From the NCBI RefSeq assembly GCF_000428045.1, contig NZ_ATZE01000001.1:285156-349155 (forward strand): a stretch of 64,000 nt of DNA, given 5' to 3'. The notes under the pieces are model-generated. The model was not told the origin of the DNA, made no database searches, and worked only from the letters and a program-made list of their open reading frames with translations. Source of the stretch: Sedimenticola selenatireducens DSM 17993 (GTDB lineage: Bacteria > Pseudomonadota > Gammaproteobacteria > Chromatiales > Chromatiaceae). A program made the translations under genes and the position numbers. Positions 62,165 through 64,000 of the stretch are shown here, in pieces; within the stretch, counting starts at the first letter, position 1, and each line of letters begins with the position of its first letter.

Positions 62165-62177
62165 GTAAAAAGAAGAA

Positions 62178-62453
62178 ATGGATATTTGTGGAATAACTGT
62201 CACACCGGCGCAACTCACCCAAGTGGGGCTGGCAATTGGTTTCGTCGGTTCTCTGTTACTAGCTTTTTCGGTGAAGATCGGCACCATTAGCGAAGGTGGT
62301 CAAATAATCTTCAACGGGCTAGATCCTATGCGCCCTGCGGAAGAGAACAAAAAGAAAGTGTTGAACTCGCATCGGCGCAATCGGTATTTCACGCCCATAG
62401 GTTGGTTTTTATTGGCGGCGTCTTTTGCTCTGCAGTTTGCGGGTACTCTGTGA
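62178..62453 (+). CDS. cassette 1: small two-helix membrane protein
   Basis: 91 residues, two transmembrane helices (about 13-31 and 73-89) joined by a basic loop (EENKKKVLNSHRRNRYF). No family recognised. It begins 14 bases after the left core and ends 25 bases before the attC, the typical placement of a cassette gene. Depends on read-through transcription or a weak promoter. Confidence 0.7.
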   Translation: MDICGITVTPAQLTQVGLAIGFVGSLLLAFSVKIGTISEGGQIIFNGLDPMRPAEENKKKVLNSHRRNRYFTPIGWFLLAASFALQFAGTL

Positions 62454-62478
62454 GCAATTCGGCTGCAAATGAAGAATC

Positions 62479-62613
62479 GCCTAACAAGTCGGTCAAGCCG
62501 TTCGCCTGCGGCTCACTCGGACGTTCAGCACTCCGCACTTGCTCGGGCATGGCTTCGCCATTTTTCCCCGAGCAAGCGCTCCATACTGAACGCCGCTTAC
62601 CTGGGCGTTATAT
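62479..62613 (+). repeat. attC site 1 (135 bp)
   Basis: Starts GCCTAAC (62479-62485), ends GGGCGTTATATGC with core GTTATAT (62607-62613). Folded arms are visible: CGTTCAGCACTCCGC...ACTTGCTCGGG pairs with CCCGAGCAAG...CTGAACG. Outer boxes TAACAAG-GGT-AAGC pair with GCTTACC-GGGCGTTA. Recombination point between G and TT at 62607/62608. Confidence 0.88.
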
Positions 62614-62626
62614 GCGGTAAGCCATC

Positions 62627-63250
62627 ATGGAAGAAAGATTCCAAAGGAAGTCGATAAGCAACATTCTCAACCAGCTAAGCAGAGACGATGCTCTGAGGGT
62701 TGTTGCGCTTTCGCTAGCCGCGAATGACTTAAATATTAATGTAGAAGCGCTTGGAAAATTTCCAGAGTCAGAGAATATTTTCTTTTTTGTAACTTCTCTT
62801 TCAATCTTGCGGGAGCTTGCAAAGTTGGTTGCTGGGATTAATGAGGCCGCATTCCAAGGAAGAATGTCCAAGGATACAATTTCCTTGCTTAGTAAAGTGA
62901 AGGCATCTTTAGCCTCGTTTGAAGCAGATAGCCTCGTAAAAGAAACATTGAAGCCAATACGAGACGTGACATTTCACTATAACCATTTGAACAAAAAGGG
63001 TGAGATGGGCAGGCTCATCGATCAGGCGCTATCTGAAGTCATAGAGAAAGACACCTTAGAGCTTGGTTTCTCAGATGATGTCAATTCTGCCATGGGGCAG
63101 CGCTATTTCTTCGCCGAGAAATTCCGATCCGGCATATTGAACCAACTATTGAGCAGTGAGCTGGTCTCGATCATCAGCGTGGCGTCTGTCGACAGCGTAT
63201 CGCTGGTTGATTCGTTGCTGTCAGATCTCAAGAAAAATAATGAATTATAA
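62627..63250 (+). CDS. cassette 2: 207-residue protein with R-x4-H (HEPN-like) motif
   Basis: All-helical soluble protein of unknown family. A centrally placed R-x4-H motif (IRDVTFHYNH, about residue 110) on a helix is the hallmark of HEPN ribonucleases found in toxin-antitoxin and defence systems; the overall match is not proven. AT-rich compared with the chromosome (many A/T third positions), which suggests foreign origin. Begins 20 bases after its left core and ends 6 bases before its attC. Confidence 0.7.
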   Translation: MEERFQRKSISNILNQLSRDDALRVVALSLAANDLNINVEALGKFPESENIFFFVTSLSILRELAKLVAGINEAAFQGRMSKDTISLLSKVKASLASFEADSLVKETLKPIRDVTFHYNHLNKKGEMGRLIDQALSEVIEKDTLELGFSDDVNSAMGQRYFFAEKFRSGILNQLLSSELVSIISVASVDSVSLVDSLLSDLKKNNEL

Positions 63251-63256
63251 AAAAGC

Positions 63257-63346
63257 ATATAACAAGGCCATAAAAACGGACGTCAAAAACTGCGCCGGTC
63301 GTTCCTCCCTCTGCAGTTTTAGCCCCCGGTTATGGCAGCGTTACGC
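63257..63346 (+). repeat. attC site 2 (90 bp)
   Basis: First core ATATAAC (63257-63263) is the reverse complement of the left core GTTATAT of the same cassette; last core GTTACGC (63340-63346). Inner arms AAAACTGC / GCAGTTTT and GGCCATAA / TTATGGC pair. Confidence 0.88.
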
Positions 63347-63359
63347 ATTAAAATCCTTG

Positions 63360-63388
63360 TTGACATACTAAAAACAGTATATATACTA
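63360..63388 (+). promoter_or_regulatory. cassette-borne promoter with operator palindrome
   Basis: -35 TTGACA (63360-63365), 16-bp spacer, -10 TATACT (63382-63387). The perfect 12-bp palindrome AGTATATATACT (63376-63387) overlaps the -10 box and is a probable binding site for the toxin-antitoxin complex. Confidence 0.75.
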
Positions 63389-63396
63389 TATATGGT

Positions 63397-63678
63397 ATGT
63401 GGCAAATCTACGAACACCGGAAGGTCCCGAGGCAGCTGAGTAAGATTCCAAAGGAAATCTTGCAACGTTACGAAAAATGGAAAGATATAGTACGACTATC
63501 TGGACCTGACGGCTTAAAGCTCATCCGCGGCTTTAATGATGAGGCCTTGAAGGGGGATTGGAAGGGATTTCGCTCGTCGCGACTAAATCAACAATACCGA
63601 GTAATTTATACAATTGAACGCGACAATGTTCTCGTAAAAGTTGTAGAAGTAACTCCTCACGACTATCGGAGGAAATGA
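63397..63678 (+). CDS. higB: cassette 3: RelE/HigB-type toxin
   Basis: 93 residues. RelE/ParE-fold mRNA-interferase-type toxin; the C-terminal LNQQYRVIYTIERD, then VVEVTPHDY is characteristic. Starts 9 bases after the -10 box, so a nearly leaderless message, and its stop is 1 base from the antitoxin start. The toxin-first order fits HigBA. Confidence 0.85.
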   Translation: MWQIYEHRKVPRQLSKIPKEILQRYEKWKDIVRLSGPDGLKLIRGFNDEALKGDWKGFRSSRLNQQYRVIYTIERDNVLVKVVEVTPHDYRRK

Positions 63679-63679
63679 T

Positions 63680-63940
63680 ATGAAAGAGTACCAAAAAGCC
63701 AAGAAGACTACGGATGTATCGGTTGGTGATTCTGTTCGCATTATCCGTGAACTACAGGAGCTAAGCCAGAATCAATTAGCCGTATTGACCGGTATTCCAC
63801 AATCTACTCTGTCAGCGATTGAGAATAATCGAGTGAGCTTGGGTGTTGAAAGGGCGAAGGTATTAGCGAAAGCGCTACGCTGCCATCCTGCCGTGTTGGT
63901 ATTTCCAGGCTGGGAGCTTGATGATAGTAAAGCAGCGTAA
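63680..63940 (+). CDS. higA: cassette 3: XRE/HigA-type antitoxin
   Basis: 86 residues with an XRE helix-turn-helix (SQNQLAVLTGIPQSTLSAIENNRV, about 29-52). Binds toxin and represses the shared promoter. The stop TAA lies inside the first attC core (GCGTAAC), showing the gene fills the cassette up to its attC. Confidence 0.87.
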   Translation: MKEYQKAKKTTDVSVGDSVRIIRELQELSQNQLAVLTGIPQSTLSAIENNRVSLGVERAKVLAKALRCHPAVLVFPGWELDDSKAA

Positions 63941-64000
63941 CCAGTTGCACCAGCCGATACGACACCGCTGCGCGGCGGCTTCCGGCTGTGCAAAGCGTTA
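63935..64000 (+). repeat. attC site 3, cut by window end
   Basis: First core GCGTAAC (63935-63941) is the reverse complement of the left core GTTACGC (63340). Arms CAGTTGCACCAGCCG / CCGGCTGTGCAAAGCG pair; the terminal GTTA at 63997 starts the last core. The next cassette would begin beyond the window. Confidence 0.85.

Noticed and set aside
62461..62657. Two overlapping frames across attC site 1
   Set aside because: They only translate the attC palindrome and cassette edge.

Overview
The window reads as chromosome of a sulfur-oxidising gammaproteobacterium of the Chromatiales/Sedimenticola/Thiodiazotropha kind. The basis is a complete reverse-type dissimilatory sulfite reductase cluster in the oxidiser order dsrABEFHCMKLJOPNR (30988-44050). 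It includes dsrEFH, found in oxidisers and not in sulfate reducers, together with soxYZ, three rhodaneses and gammaproteobacterial housekeeping genes (lgt, xthA, mtaB, rmuC, pepN, cca, hslR, grxC).

Layout. 1-9 kb: a Rieske subunit cut by the window edge, lgt, a decayed thyA, a ZIP-type transporter, a CHAD protein and a periplasmic rhodanese. This is followed by a stretch of gene decay: an EF-hand remnant, a truncated PepSY gene, a shortened DUF4405 gene, tRNA-Lys 3' remnants, an intact IS481-type element and tandem 142-bp repeats. 9-27 kb: ordinary chromosome with an FNR-type regulator, tatD, xthA, a PAP2 phosphatase, mtaB, rmuC, a CsgG-like protein, an LpxL-type acyltransferase, a VWA-protein pair, soxYZ and a BepA-like protease. 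27-30.5 kb: dsr-flanking genes, namely an FmdE-like protein, a cysteine-free DsrC paralogue, an orphan Cas6/Cmx6-like protein and two unknown genes. 31-44.5 kb: the dsr operon. Sulfane sulfur would be relayed by rhodanese and DsrEFH to DsrC, DsrAB would oxidise the reduced sulfur to sulfite with DsrL, and DsrMKJOP would connect the system to the membrane quinone pool. 44.5-61.7 kb: an EF-G paralogue, hslR-grxC, a haem-containing diguanylate cyclase, pepN, a CHAD-ParA pair, an Atm1-type ABC exporter, cca, a NarXL-like two-component system and a rhodanese.

62.16 kb to the end: three integron-type gene cassettes on the + strand. In each one the first core (GTTRRRY-like) is the exact reverse complement of the first core of its own attC site. 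They carry a small membrane protein, a 207-residue protein with an R-x4-H (HEPN-like) motif and a RelE/HigB-HigA-type toxin-antitoxin pair with its own promoter. No integrase gene lies in the window.

The most striking single observation is an in-frame TAG at 37722-37724 inside dsrL. Coding resumes in the same frame with normal DsrL sequence, although TAG is a common ordinary stop codon in the neighbouring genes.
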